Assembly (NCBI RefSeq): GCF_020536995.1
Contig: NC_068362.1
Location: 103,938,376-104,002,375 of the forward strand
DNA from: Dreissena polymorpha
Lineage: Eukaryota > Mollusca > Bivalvia > Myida > Dreissenidae
Direction of reading: 5' to 3'
Length of the DNA stretch: 64,000 nt
Shown here: positions 12,766-24,600 of the stretch, one piece after another
Position numbering within the stretch: position 1 is the stretch's first letter
How the letters are laid out: the number at the start of each line of letters is the position of its first letter
The notes under the pieces: model-generated
What the model was told of the DNA's origin: nothing
What the model saw: only the letters and a program-made list of their open reading frames with translations
Databases searched by the model: none
Position numbers and translations under genes: made by a program

Positions 12766-13342
12766 TGTAAGTTTAGCCCAGGGAGTTGACTGAAGACAAT
12801 TTCGTTTGTCACGCTTGACTTCGAATTTATTAAACAATGACAATCGTATACGTCGAACTACAAATTTAAGGAAAAATACAAACATTTAATGACACATCTA
12901 AATAGTGATTAATTCTGGCAAGTACTTATATAAAGAATAATAGGTAATTCCAATGTCGTTAATTCGGGGAAGCCATGGTAGATTTCAGTCGCGAAAACTG
13001 ATAACATAAAACAACTTTGAAGTTGAACGCCTTACGAACAGAAAATTAGACAGTTACAATACGACGCTTTAAAGAGCAAAGGCAATTACTTATACACAAC
13101 GAATGTATACCTCTGTTGGGGCTCTACGGGGCTAATAAATATCTGCAATGCCTGGCAAACAAACGCGCCAAAATCGAGCATGCAGGAAAAGGGCAGATAA
13201 CAAGAGCGCATCGGGGCCGCAGGAAAATTTACTACTTACAAAAACCTTATACAGTCTGGTTCCCGTCGCCAAGGTAACAAATGCTACAAATCGACAGTAA
13301 CAACTTACAAACTACCACAATATCGTTGCAGCGGCACTAACA
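12766..13342 (-). repeat. BEL/Pao 5' LTR
   Basis: Begins TG and ends CA on the + strand, and pairs with 5,904-6,465. It carries a short extra segment near 13,201 absent from the other copy. In minus-strand orientation it precedes the leader arrays and gag. Confidence 0.9.
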
Positions 13343-14290
13343 CAAAAACTGATAGTTGCCTCTTTCGTACCTGGTTTGTTGACGCTTGTTTTAAAAAAAA
13401 GTGTGGTCTCCGGTATGCTTCAACTAGATGTTCTAATCAATATACACAACAACCAATGTCCAGATGATCTTGGTACGAACAAGATGCTGGCAAACAAATA
13501 GCAGACTTTCTATTGGCCAGGTATCGAATGTGTGATGGAAACGTTCTGCTCAAAATGTCATTCATATTCAGCAAGAAACCCATCCGCGTCATTAAAGTTT
13601 CCTTTAGGGTTTATCCCAACCATTAAAACCTAACTAGTTTCGCCAGTCATCGTTGGATCACTCTCTCGCACAAGTGACGGTAATTCATATATTGTGATCA
13701 TATATAATGTAATTAACGACTGTTTCAACCCGTCGGCCGAAGCAAATGCAATCCCAAAACAGTTATCTGAAGCGAATGCAAAAGCTTTTGAGATATTTAC
13801 TTGGTTTTGATGTACGTATGCATATTCATACAAACAGACGAGCCATTTTGTATCAAAATTGCTTGATGTGTCAATTTTTTATATACAACATACACGTTTA
13901 ACTACTTCGCAAAATCCTGAAATCTTGTGATCCGTACCATTTGCAAGTCATGATGACTTACCGGTTATCAGTTCATGTCCGCACCAGGCAGACACCAAAT
14001 AAGATATTATTTTACTCTTAAACTTCTTTCCACTAAACTTATTGAATGGACAATGTCCAGTTTTGATTACTATACCCGTCTGCATCATCAGCGTGACACG
14101 GCACATCTTAAATTCCCGGGATATGTAGCAAATTGGCACCAGAATGGAACAGTCCATATATCATCATACACAAAGTGGCTGACTGTCAACTTGGTATACC
14201 GAAACATACATAGTTTGCGGCGATCAGATGCGAAAACGTACTCTTTGAAATATCAGACTTAATGAAATACACTACGAATGACGTGACGAG
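13343..14290 (+). mobile_element. Ty3/gypsy-type fossil, right part (integrase)
   Basis: Continues the fragment interrupted at 5,904. The integrase zinc-binding block is visible as 'FYWPGIECVMETFCSKCHSY' near 13,510-13,560. Core text around 13,650-13,760 ('VGSLSRTSDGNSYIVII') fits the family's 'D(I/V)VGPL..T..GN.YILV' start. A segment near 14,245 ('RLNEIHYE') suits the C-terminal part but is weak. The copy is broken with many breaks. No LTR was found for it in this window. Confidence 0.7.
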
Positions 14291-15278
14291 CTTTCAAAAT
14301 CGTATAGGTAACTTTTGTTTAAATCCTTATTTTAGCTCAACAGAGTAAAGATGGTGGACTGATCAACGTCCTTCGAATTACCCTTCTTTAATTTTATGTT
14401 CTTGTATGCACACCGTTTAAAGGTCATTTCGTAAAAATCGAAATTACTAGCGACGTCGAAGATAGCACTGACCACATATCTACAAACCATGGTTATGTGC
14501 AATAACTAACAATTATACACGCCAACCTAAAGCCTTACTGCAGGGAAAATTTGCAAGTCCCTCATCCGCGTCGGAGCCATGCAAATCCTTCTTCCTGGAA
14601 GGGGTTGATAGAACACCTTGGCCGATGAATCCATCTTCATCACCCTTTACTTGAACTGATCTCTAGATATTTGGACAAGATTTTCTCCCGACTTCATCGA
14701 ACAATCCTCAGGTTTACATCCCATGGTCCTGCTTTTCGAATACAATGTGCTTCATGGAGCTACCCTTTAGTTCTGGTCATCAAACGCCAAAAGGTCAGTT
14801 ATAAACAACGATGAGGTACATCGGATCGACCTGAATCTCAATGACAACCTCGAGTCAACCAAACTTCCAACCGCTAAAGCTGTCTGACCCTAGTCACGAC
14901 ATAAAATCGTAGAAAAACATCAATACCTTATTTTTTACGACAAAACTGAGAGGAAAGGAAAATAAACCTGCATACAGAACATTTTGGATATTTGTCTATA
15001 CACGCGAACTATAAATGAATCCGCAGTTTGACGGTCTTAACACATATAAGAGACTTCAAAAATATACTGCTTAGCTTTTAGTGTATTTGTAGTAAATCCA
15101 TGTGTTGCCAAGGACTGACAAGCACGGATATGAGACAAAGTGAAGTTAATATTAATCTGAGATAAATATAATTTCATGAAATACTTGTGTGTAATTAAAT
15201 TATCAGCTTATATAAACATTTTTAAAATTATTTATTTTGTCATAAACTTAAATTATTTAAATGGGATTGCACGCTATG
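14291..15278. other. unassigned DNA
   Basis: No open frame of note. 14,480-14,900 is less AT-rich than its surroundings and could be decayed coding sequence, possibly the 3' part of the gypsy fragment, but no motif supports this. Confidence 0.4.
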
Positions 15279-15793
15279 TTATTTATGTGGAATGTAAAGT
15301 GAATTGAGCTTGACGTTTGAATTCGTATTAATTAAGAACATACGCAGTAACATCTGAATTATCCTGTTCAAAAGTTCTTTGAGTTGGACTTTCTTAAGTA
15401 TTATTGAAGATAGACATCCCAAAGTGTCACGATAGGATATTTGTGAAGTAATTTGAAATAGATTGAAAGCAATATCTACTTTTACAAAATGTTTTCCATT
15501 AGAACCACAAATGAACGTGTTCCTGACCAGAGGTTTGCTATATCCCAAGGAACAGTCAAGCGATAAAATGACAAACATGGACATTTTACATTTAATTATA
15601 TGAATATGTTGTTTTGACAGTGTCCTTCTCCTTAACATGTGTATGTATTGTCTCGCCATTATATATAATGAATTATCTAAATCGGTAAAAATTACCACTC
15701 TGGTCATGCGGATACTTTGATAACGGATGGCACTTCGATAACAAGGAAATAAAAACACGTCGGATAACAGAGACGGTAAACAAATTTGGCGCA
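15279..15793 (-). CDS. unrecognised 171-codon open frame, possible terminal exon
   Basis: This is the longest uninterrupted frame outside the recognised elements in the left half of the window, and it is unlikely by chance in such AT-rich DNA. The translation looks protein-like ('VVIFTDLDNSLYIM', 'CSLGYSKPLVRNTFICGS', then a leucine-rich helical end ending 'LNSLYIPHK'). It has no ATG at its upstream end. An 'atatatcag' acceptor directly precedes it, so it would read as a last exon entered by splicing. The TD.DNSLYIM text hints at a beta-propeller blade, but I cannot assign a family. No upstream exon was found. It could also be a retained fragment of a dead gene. Confidence 0.4.
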
Positions 15794-16169
15794 CTGATAT
15801 ATTGTAGACCGGCGAGAGTACCGGTTTAATAGGAAGGAAGCATGCATCGCAAGGAATGTAAATTAGCTTTTAGTTATAATCAATATAAGAAAAATAAATT
15901 GAAACTTAGCGCTGAAAGGGTCAGATTTTAATCCCCAAGATGCGCAGGCATTTGTAAAAGGTTACAGCAATAACTAATACAATTAGTAAAATAATTTACA
16001 AACAATTGATGTCTACCACATCCAAACTGTTGTCCCAACCGAATACAATTATGTTTGTGTTATTTAGCTTCAGGGAAAAAAATGGTGTGAACAGCACCTT
16101 GTACTACTCATTTCCCCATATTTGGGATCAGTAACAAAGAATATGTTTGATCATGGAATCAAAGATTTT
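15794..16169. other. unassigned DNA
   Basis: AT-rich, without frames or repeats I can name. Confidence 0.4.
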
Positions 16170-17520
16170 GAACATTTCAAGAGGCTGAAAGTAGCCAAGT
16201 TGCTTTTGAAAGAAATTTATTGATGATATAGCCTTTTGTACTCGGGCAGCTAGGTTCATAAGTGTAAATGTCCATGATAATGAAGGGGTAAAAGGTAAAA
16301 ATAAGGCCCATATACGTGTATACTGGTGTTGTTTTGACTTTTTTGCTCCGAAAATACCAACGTTCGTTGTAATTTAGTAACCCACCAGTATCATATACAA
16401 TTATTTCAGTTTTATTGTGATTTTCTTCCATCTCAGTGTTTTTACATAGTAGCTCAATTAAATTAATTTGTTCTTGTATGTTTGTTTTATTTCCACGCAA
16501 TTTGCAATATGGTCAGTGAACATTAAACAAATGATGTCGTGAATTTTATTGATTACATTAGTACCCGAACCACAGTTTTCACGCAAACAGGTAGATAACA
16601 CGTAAATAAAGAGGACAAATATTGTCAAACTTGTATTGCATCCTTGTCTGGTGCCGATGTTACAAGAGAACCAATCGGTAACAGCTAGTCAACTGATTTT
16701 GTGTTATTATAATTAAAGCTTGTACATTTATTTTGCACTTTTACGCAGTATTTTAAGTTCTTATATATACCTTTAAAATCATTCAGAAATTTACATTGGA
16801 AGTCTTTCTTTTCAAGACATTTAAACAATTACAAAAAAATTGGTGTAATCTAGCTTTCTAAAAATCAACGTTTAGGCAATATAATCTTTCTTTTTTAATG
16901 GATATTTTTATATAGATCTTTTGATATAACAGAAATGCCCATGTAATTTCCAGGGTCGTTTGTTGTTCCCGATTTAAATATATCACATATAATGCTGGTT
17001 CCCCACGATTCTGGAAAATTACTTAAATCGAGATTTTTTTTAAAGAGTATGCATAGATACGGTGTTATTTTCTTGGAAGTATACTTATCTAATTCCGCGG
17101 AAACTTCATCAACACCACAATTTTTGTTGTTTATCAATTTGGACAATAGCCGTTCAACTTCCTGTGCGGAAAATGGTTCATTAAGTTCGTATGCTGGTGC
17201 ATCAATAAATTATGTTTTTACAGAAGTGACAATTTTCACAGCATCTTTCTCATATTGTAGTTTACTTAAATGTTTATACCATTCGTCAGCCGTAATAGTT
17301 GAATGTATAGACGGTTTATTATTAGTACCTTTGATTGTCCTCCAAAACATAGACGCATTGTTTCTTACATCTTACAGTTGTATTCTTGAAAATATTGTAT
17401 ATGATACATATTGTAATATGCCCCTTTGACAGTGCATTAATTGAGATACTTCACTGTTAAAATGGCCATTTTTGCATTCGATGTATGACCGTGAAAAGTT
17501 AAAGAAATTATTTTTCAAGT
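16170..17520 (-). mobile_element. LINE (non-LTR retrotransposon) reverse transcriptase fragment
   Basis: Minus-strand frames follow RT order. A pre-RT segment near 17,350-17,260 ('NNASMFWRTIKGT', 'TADEWYKHLSKLQYEKDA') leads into the fingers at 17,146-16,895 ('NNKNCGVDEVSAEL', 'FPESWGTSIICDIFKSG', 'DPGNYMGISVIS'). The palm follows with 'NIGTRQGCNTS' near 16,650, and then 'CLMFTDHIANC' near 16,520, where active members carry an F-A-D-D motif. The thumb comes last at 16,500-16,177 ('NKTEIIVYDTGG', 'NERWYFRSKKV', 'YTYMGLIF'). Frames shift several times and the catalytic aspartates are degraded, so it is dead. No endonuclease or 3' end is present. The clade was not determined. Confidence 0.85.
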
Positions 17521-17930
17521 AATTGGCGTAAAATAATTTTCTATAATCACGATTGAAATTAAAATTTGATCATGTACCGAAAACCACGACTTTTCTATTT
17601 TAAAAATATACAAAAGCTTCACTACTGTGACATTGAGTACGTTGCAAAGAAGTTCTTTTTTAAATCATATCTTTTAAACATACAAGTTCTACATGATAAA
17701 ATGTGTCATAATGTGTAATACTGTATCTTTGAAACACATGATGCTGACAATTTTTGGTCAGCGTTTAAGCTCACGAAGTGTTTATACTTGGCTAATGCTG
17801 CCACGTGTACGTCGTTCGATGTTGTTATATATCCGTGGTCAATAATATTCTTCAAACAACATTTCTTTTATTGCTGAGCAGATTTTCTCAAACCTTCGCA
17901 CAAATTATTCTAGTGTTTACAGCTTCCAAA
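17520..17930 (+). repeat. copy A (partial) of the dispersed non-coding block
   Basis: Aligns with 20,920-21,178 and 30,180-30,570. Landmarks are 'tgatcat..accg', 'atgataaaatgtgtca', 'gaaacacatg..gctgacaa', 'aagctcacgaagtgtttat' and 'gagcagattttct'. It is more diverged than copies B and C and has no insertion at the point where copy B is interrupted. No gene is visible. Confidence 0.65.
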
Positions 17931-18379
17931 GCTGTTCAAATGGTTCCGGTCCGATGCCAATGTAGAAAGCACATGTTAAAATTAGATTTAAGTATTTGAA
18001 ACTGAACAAGTCTTCTCCACCCAAATCGTAATGCTTTATGCGTTATGTTAAATTGTGAAGTAATCGTCGACGGTTTTGTTTAAATAATGTTCAATCATGT
18101 CACCGGTGTATAAAGTGGCCCAGTGGTTTTAACGGTCAGGATTGCAGAAGCTTTGATAACCCAGCGCAATAACCCCTCCAGAACCAGATATAAATAAACG
18201 TGAACAATAAATCAATTTATTTACAACATTAAATACACTATTTACAATATGATGTGACTATGAAAAGAAATAAACAACAAAGTATCAAAGTTAATGGCCA
18301 GTTAAAATTCCGATGACATACTCCAACTGTAGATGATAAAGTCGAACGGTAGATGTAGTGGTGGAGTAAAATTGAGTGT
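17931..18379. other. unassigned DNA
   Basis: No gene. The text around 18,110-18,250 changes in composition towards the GC-rich patch that follows. Confidence 0.4.
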
Positions 18380-18745
18380 CACACCCTGAACTTATGTCCA
18401 GCCGTCAATAACTAGAACCGGAACTGAGCACCGGTCGTAGTGTTCTGCGAAGTAGCAAACTTCGAGCTGTATCAAGCCCGAAGGTAGAGTGCAGACACCG
18501 AGCAGACTATGCCCGGAAGTAGAACGTTGTCAAACGCCGAGCAGACTATGCCCGGAAGTAGAACGTACTGATGACGTATTCCGTGACCGGCCGTATACCG
18601 GTGCGAACGGTTCCCCGTATTGCCGCCTTATAACGAGGTGTCGTAGGTACTGTCAACGAGTATGACGCCCTGTAGACCTGCGGATGCTCATGTAACACTT
18701 GCGTAACGCTAACGGTGCGTTGACGACCTGACATCTATCATGTCA
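18380..18745. repeat. GC-richer patch with a ~40-bp tandem duplication
   Basis: A marked rise in GC compared with its surroundings. A unit containing 'gagcagactatgcccggaag' followed by 'tagaacgt' occurs twice in tandem (about 18,498-18,526 and 18,537-18,566). A 62-codon minus frame (18,546-18,734) lies in it but resembles nothing I know. The patch could be an LTR, a promoter-like island or an insertion. I found no second copy in the window. Confidence 0.55.
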
Positions 18746-19339
18746 TACGAATCACCACATTGAAACGGCTAAAATAAATGACGTTAGTAAATACTTATAT
18801 GGTAAATATATGGTACAATGTCATACAATGTATCACACACTTGTTTACTTCCATATATACACAAGTTTCTTATAAAGTATTTCTACTCGCTTGAATGCAT
18901 ATATTAAATGCACTGTGTCTAAAAAGTTGTACATGTAATACAATTCCCCAACTATCATCTGCATGTTAAATGTGATTATCCACCGTTAAGTGTAATATTG
19001 AATTAAATCAAACTCTAATGGTTTGTTAAATCAATTGATACATAAAACGTCTACACAAAATAAATTATATAAAGTCATTAACAAAGTCATCATTATACAT
19101 GCCTCATGTACCTAGGATTATGTCCACAAGCAAACAACGACACAGGTAGTGCTAGTTTTTGCTTTTGACAAATATTTAAAATTGAAACACGACTTCGGCG
19201 TTTACTTGAAAAAATGCAAACAACAATTTACTTTATTCCTGTAAGCATAAATCGCAATATTTAAATTAAACAACAATTTATTTCACCTAGCAAAAACGAG
19301 TATCAACAAGTGATGTGTTTGTCAGAAACACAATGCCCC
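18746..19339. other. unassigned AT-rich DNA
   Basis: No frame, repeat partner or structure stands out. Confidence 0.4.
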
Positions 19340-19800
19340 CTATTGCTCCGCTTTGAAGCCATATATTTGACCTTTGACCTTGAAGTATGACCTTGACCTT
19401 TCACCACTCAGTGTGCAGCTCCACAAGAAGTAAGTAATAGATTGAATAGAGAAATGATAATATTTTTTTTTTAATTTTTGACCTTCGACCTTGAAGGATG
19501 ACCTTGACCTTGACCGTTCATCACTCAAAATGTGCTACTCCACGAGATACACATGCATGCCAAATATCAAGCTGCTGTGTTCAATATTAAAAAAGTTATG
19601 ATAAAACTTTAATAAAGGTTAAAGTTTCAGGAAAGAAAAATACAATAATATTAGACCTTTGACCTTGAAGGATGACCTTGACCTTGACTTTTTCACCACT
19701 CAAAATGTGCAGCTCCATGAGATACACATGCATGCCAAATATCAAGTTGCTATCTTTAATATTAAAAAAATAATCCAACTTTAACCAAGATTAAAGTTTT
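19340..19800 (+). repeat. three tandem copies of a bivalve-type 'gacctttgacctt' repeat
   Basis: Each unit of ~150 bp has 'tgacctttgaccttgaag', 'tgaccttgacctt', 'caccactcaaaatgtgcagc', then 'gagatacacatgcatgccaa', 'atatcaagttgctat' and a T/A-rich end. The third unit is the closest match to the single copies at 28,340-28,480 and 31,205-31,330. The frames inside are products of the repeat. Confidence 0.9.
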
Positions 19801-20359
19801 GGTGACAGACTGACAGAATGACAGAATGACATGAATAACTTTCCCAAATGCCGTATGTTGCGGACACTTACTTCCTAGCTAGTGCTCTAGTCGCAATGCT
19901 GTAACTGTCCGACTATGTCAAATAGTCTGCCGATTTTCAATGTATAACCGCCCAGCAGCGTTTACCGGAAACTTGAGAAACATGCTTTCCATGAACTCGA
20001 ACTGAACAACTTTTCTTCAACTGACCAATAAAAATAGACAAAAATCGATTATGTACACATCACCCGATATCGTACGACTACATGCGTGAATTACTGAGGC
20101 CCGTAAGCCTTACTTTACAGAAGAACAATTTACAAAACTATGAAGATCGAAGTTTCTTAAAACTAAACGTATTTAATCGTGTTTTGGCTTATCTTCTGAA
20201 TAATGTGCCTAACAAAAACTTGCTTAAAATCCCTATTATAACCACCAAACAGAAAAATCTGAAAACTTACATAACTTGACAAATGTACAGTTCTATACAA
20301 ATGAGGCCCGATAATTAACATTAAATGACAACGAATCGTTATCGTTACAATGGTGTAAT
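19801..20359. other. unassigned DNA with small frames
   Basis: Frames of 65-78 codons on both strands (20,082-20,399) overlap one another and resemble no family. Nothing else is visible. Confidence 0.4.
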
Positions 20360-21178
20360 ATTTAACATCAATATAGTGGCAACGACCAAGTGTGTACATA
20401 TGATGTTCGTTGGATCAATATGTTCCTTGCCCTGTGGATTACTTGTTTTATAAATAAGGATATGTGTCCTATATCGCATGGCAATTAAACCAATTAGCAA
20501 GGCATTATTTAACAGTTGCATGACATCGGTATTCACAATTCAGGATCCGTGTGAATCGTCGCACAGCAATTAACCATTTAATCGAGACGTTATTTAATAC
20601 TTTTATGCAGTCGGGTTTCAAATTACCATAGTTAACGAAATCCATTAGCTTAAGTCGCATTTACCGTGCTTCGGTCAGGTGATCGCCTCTCTCCAGACTT
20701 CTTTTGAGGAGTTTTACAAATGGTGTGTAATGTATTGATTTGTTTTTATTCTGGCGCATAAATATGCATGAAAACGAAATTTTACAAGCAAATTCCCCAA
20801 TAATAGACTAATTTGGTTCCAATAGAATATGTAGAGCCATTTTTTCTGTGTGTGATCACGAACAGATAAAGAAATTAATATTTTTAAGAGTGGTGTAATA
20901 TTTTTTCTTTTAACATGATATAAATAAATCGATGATCATGCACCGACAACAACGATGGCTATTTTAATTTTTGCTTCGTAAAATAAACAAATATACGCGT
21001 ACAAAAGCTAAAATACTGCGATATTGTATTCGATTCAAATGAGGCCTTTTTCGATCATTTATTTTTATCAACAACTTTGATGTGATAAATTGTGTCACAC
21101 TGTGTAGTACTTCATAGTAGAAACAGATGTCGCTGACACTATTTGATCAGTGTTGAAGCTCACAAAGTGTTTATGGTG
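20360..21178 (+). repeat. copy B, left part, of the duplicated non-coding block
   Basis: Aligns almost throughout with 29,645-30,450: 'gtgtgtacatatgatgttcg', 'ccctgtggattactt', 'gcatggcaattaaa', 'aacatcggtattcaca', 'gtcgcatttaccgt', 'caggtgatcgc', 'tacgcgtacaaa' and 'aatgaggcctttttcgatca'. It stops exactly where the inverted-terminus element begins and resumes at 27,606. No conserved reading frame is seen across the copies. Confidence 0.88.
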
Positions 21179-21689
21179 CACCCCCTGTACGTCGATAATC
21201 CAAACTGAGTTGGATAATCAAACTGAAGAAAAAAAGTCGGCTGAAACTGAAACTGAAAGGCAGGTGATTATTTGATCATTTCTGCTAATTTAGTAACTAT
21301 AAGGACCTCATTGTTCTACACATGTGATAATGAATGTCTGACACACACATGCGTTTTGATTTTTGCAATGATTTAATAGTTTTCTAGTAAAAAACGATAA
21401 ATTTGTGTTCGGAAAATGCTAAATTTCATGAAATGCGACCTATGTGTTGAATTATTTACACGTTAATTGACAAAAGAGCGAACGAAACTGTAACAGAGAT
21501 ATGCCAAATTATATCATGAATGTCCTTTAAAACTTTACTATTAAAACACCTAATGTGTTTCTGTGTTAAAATCATGTGTTTTAAGGACGGGTATAAAAGT
21601 TTATGGATAAATCCGAACTGATATGAAAATTTTTGTGGATAATAACCAAACTCAAAATGGATAATTCACAAACTGCGATATATTGAACA

Positions 21690-24600
21690 TGTTTTCCAAA
21701 GACAGGTTGGATATTTTTCTTTGAAAACAACTATTTATAACCAAAAACTCACACGATGTTATAGGTATTAGTGAAACTCACTTAACAGATAAAAATGTTA
21801 TTGATCTACCAGGATACATTTACTTTGGTAACAATAGACAAACTTTACATATAAATGCTAAGAGTGGATCAGGGGGGGTAGGGTTTTTAGTTGTAAAAGA
21901 CTTGGCAGATAGTTTTCATGTCAATGTGCTTGATGACAATTATGAAGATATTTTATGGCTTGAATTTACTGATAAACAATCGGGGTTCTCATGGTATAGC
22001 TGTGTATGCTATCTACCACCAAATAATTCGTCTAGACATGTTGATGCTTGTAGATTTTATGATACTCTGTTAACAAAGGTATACTCGTATCAGAACTATG
22101 GTCCATTAATTATATGTGGAGACTTTAATAGTAGAATTGGTGGCTCTGATGATTTCATTGTTGGTATAGATGACATACTAGGCAGAAATGTAGTTGATTT
22201 TACAACAAATTTATATGGTGATAAACGATAAACGAGATTCATCTTAAAACTGGTTTCTCACCTTCAACAATTCCTGACCCTTCTATATTATCATGGATAT
22301 TTGAGTTGTCTAAGTTTGGGGTCTATGCAGAGAAGTCAACGCCTCAAACACATTTCAATGCTCCTCAATATGATAAATTTGATGTAAGAAATATACCGGA
22401 ACATTTTCTATGTACCAACGATATTATTCAATTATTACATGACAAAGTACTATGTTTGGAACAGAGTCAATGACGTTAAAGTGATGTTGATGTTGCTTAT
22501 ACTAGTATCTATACAATTTTAAAACAAGAAATGTATGATAAGTTAAATTATAAAACAGTACAGTATGGTAGTAATAATAAAAAGAGAAAGATTGGTAAAC
22601 CATGGTGAAACAACACACTGTCTGACCTATGGTATTCCCTTTGTATAGCTGGACAAAATTGGTTAAAGTGTACCAATATGTCTGTAAAGAAACAGTTGAA
22701 ACTGACTTTCATTACAGCTAGGAAAATCTTTGACCGTGAGGTTCAAAAAAGTAAAAGATCCTACTGGGTGTCGTTTCAAAACGAACTGCTTCAAGATTGT
22801 GAAACAAACCAACAAGAGTTTTGGAAGTCCATAGGTCGGGTAGGTGTTGCACATGCTAGAAATAAATCTATACCTATGGAAGTATTATGTGAAGATGGCT
22901 CAATATATAATGATATTAACACTGTCCTTAATAAATGGAAGGAAGATTTTAGTAGTTTATTTGTAAATAGGCAAGTGTCTACTCAATCAATAGACATACA
23001 AGATAATGTAGTTGATGGAAATGTTCGTGACTTTTCTACATATATTCTGAATGAAAATATTACTTTATTAGAAGTTCAAAAAGCCTTACAAAAAGCAGAA
23101 TTAGGAAAGGCTTGTGGTATAGATACTATTCCAGTTGATATTCTGAAAAATAATAATTGTGTATCGTTTTTACATATTATGTACAATGTTTGCTTCGACA
23201 CAGGAATTGTTCCAACTGAGTAGGGTTAAATCATTTTTAAATCCCATCCCCAAATCTGTTACATCTAACACATGTGACTCTTTATCATATAGAGGCATTG
23301 CTTTATCAAGTTCTATGTACAAAATTTATTGTAATATTTTAAATGATAGATTGTCTGTTTGGGCTGAAGAAAATAATATTTTAGAAGACGAACAAAAAAA
23401 AATGGATTTAGGAAAGGAAGAAGCACTGTTAATCATATTTCATCAATCACTAATATTATTGAAACTCGAAAGAAACAGAGAAAGTCGACCTTTTTTGCTT
23501 TTATTGATTTTAAGAAGGCGTACGATTTTATTAGTAGAAATATTTTATGGAGTAAATTAAGCAACCCTAGTATTGGGATTGGTGGGAAAATATTAACTGC
23601 ATTAAAGTTATTGTATACAAATGTATCTTCAAGTGTGAGAGTGAATGGTTATTATACTGAATGGTTTGATGTACATTGTGGCCTTCGACAAGGGTGTTCC
23701 CTATCACCTTTACTTTTTAATATGTTTGTGAATGATTTAGCTATTAAAATAAAGGCCGCTGATAAAGGTAGGTTAAGAAAATGATAAAGTATGCATTTTT
23801 CTTTATGCAGATGATATTGTTCTTATAGCAGAGAATGAAGAAGATTTACAGTTTATGCTTAATATTTTAAATGATTAGTGTAATGTTAACTATATGATTG
23901 TTAATCCATCTAAAAGTAGCATCGTACATTTTAGACCAAACTCTGTAAACAGAACTTCATTTAATTTCACATGTGGTAATCATAATTTGCAAGTGACTGG
24001 TAGGTACACCTGCCTTGGTCTATTGTTGGATGAATTTTTGGATTTCAATGTAACCGCAAAGTCTGTTGCACAAAGTGCTGGAAGAGCTCTTGGCTTGTTG
24101 ATAGCAAAATGTAAAGCAATGGGTGGTGTTCCGTACAATGTATTTACTAAGCTTTATGACATCTCAGTTTGGCCAGTTATAGCTCATGGTTCATCAATTT
24201 GGGGTACAAAATCCTACACTTGTATAAATGCTATACAATCACGAGCCATGCGCTTCTTTCTTGGTATGGGTAAATATGCACCCAACATGCCCTCTATGGG
24301 GAGATGGCCTGGCAGCCACCGCATGTGAAACAATTGAAGTCTGTGGCCAATCAGTGGCATCGGTTAAAATCTATGGATTGTCAAAGAATCAACAGTAAAA
24401 TCTTTACTTTTTGTTGTAATAAAAGTAGTAGTCGATGTAAAAACTGGGAATTCCTGTTTAAAAATCATATTCAAAGTATTAATATGCTACAAACATTAGA
24501 ATTATGTACAAGTATGTCACGTAAATCATTTTGTGATAAGGTATTACATGGCACCATGGGTAACTTTATAGTAATAGTATTCAGAATGATGTTAGTACGT

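Larger units (their letters stand above)
5904..13342 (-). mobile_element. BEL/Pao LTR retrotransposon, fossil
   Basis: The element has two direct LTRs (5,904-6,465 and 12,766-13,342), a purine-rich tract just inside the left LTR (CCCC-rich on the + strand at 6,466-6,480), and minus-strand gag and pol. The order CCHC knuckle, DTQSDT protease, RT/RNase H, integrase, with the 'IPRLELTA' RNase H signature, places it in BEL/Pao. The LTRs differ by roughly 6-7% by eye plus one small indel, so it is not recent. The coding region is broken in at least five places. It lies inside an older Ty3/gypsy fragment. I could not find a clean target-site duplication. Confidence 0.9.

Noticed and set aside
5899-13347. 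Target-site duplication of the BEL/Pao element
   Set aside because: The bases next to the two LTRs (agcat and caaaa) do not match. Decay or a boundary error is likely, so I claim none.
16992-17429. 145-codon plus-strand frame
   Set aside because: It is the antisense of the LINE RT fingers and has no family resemblance of its own.
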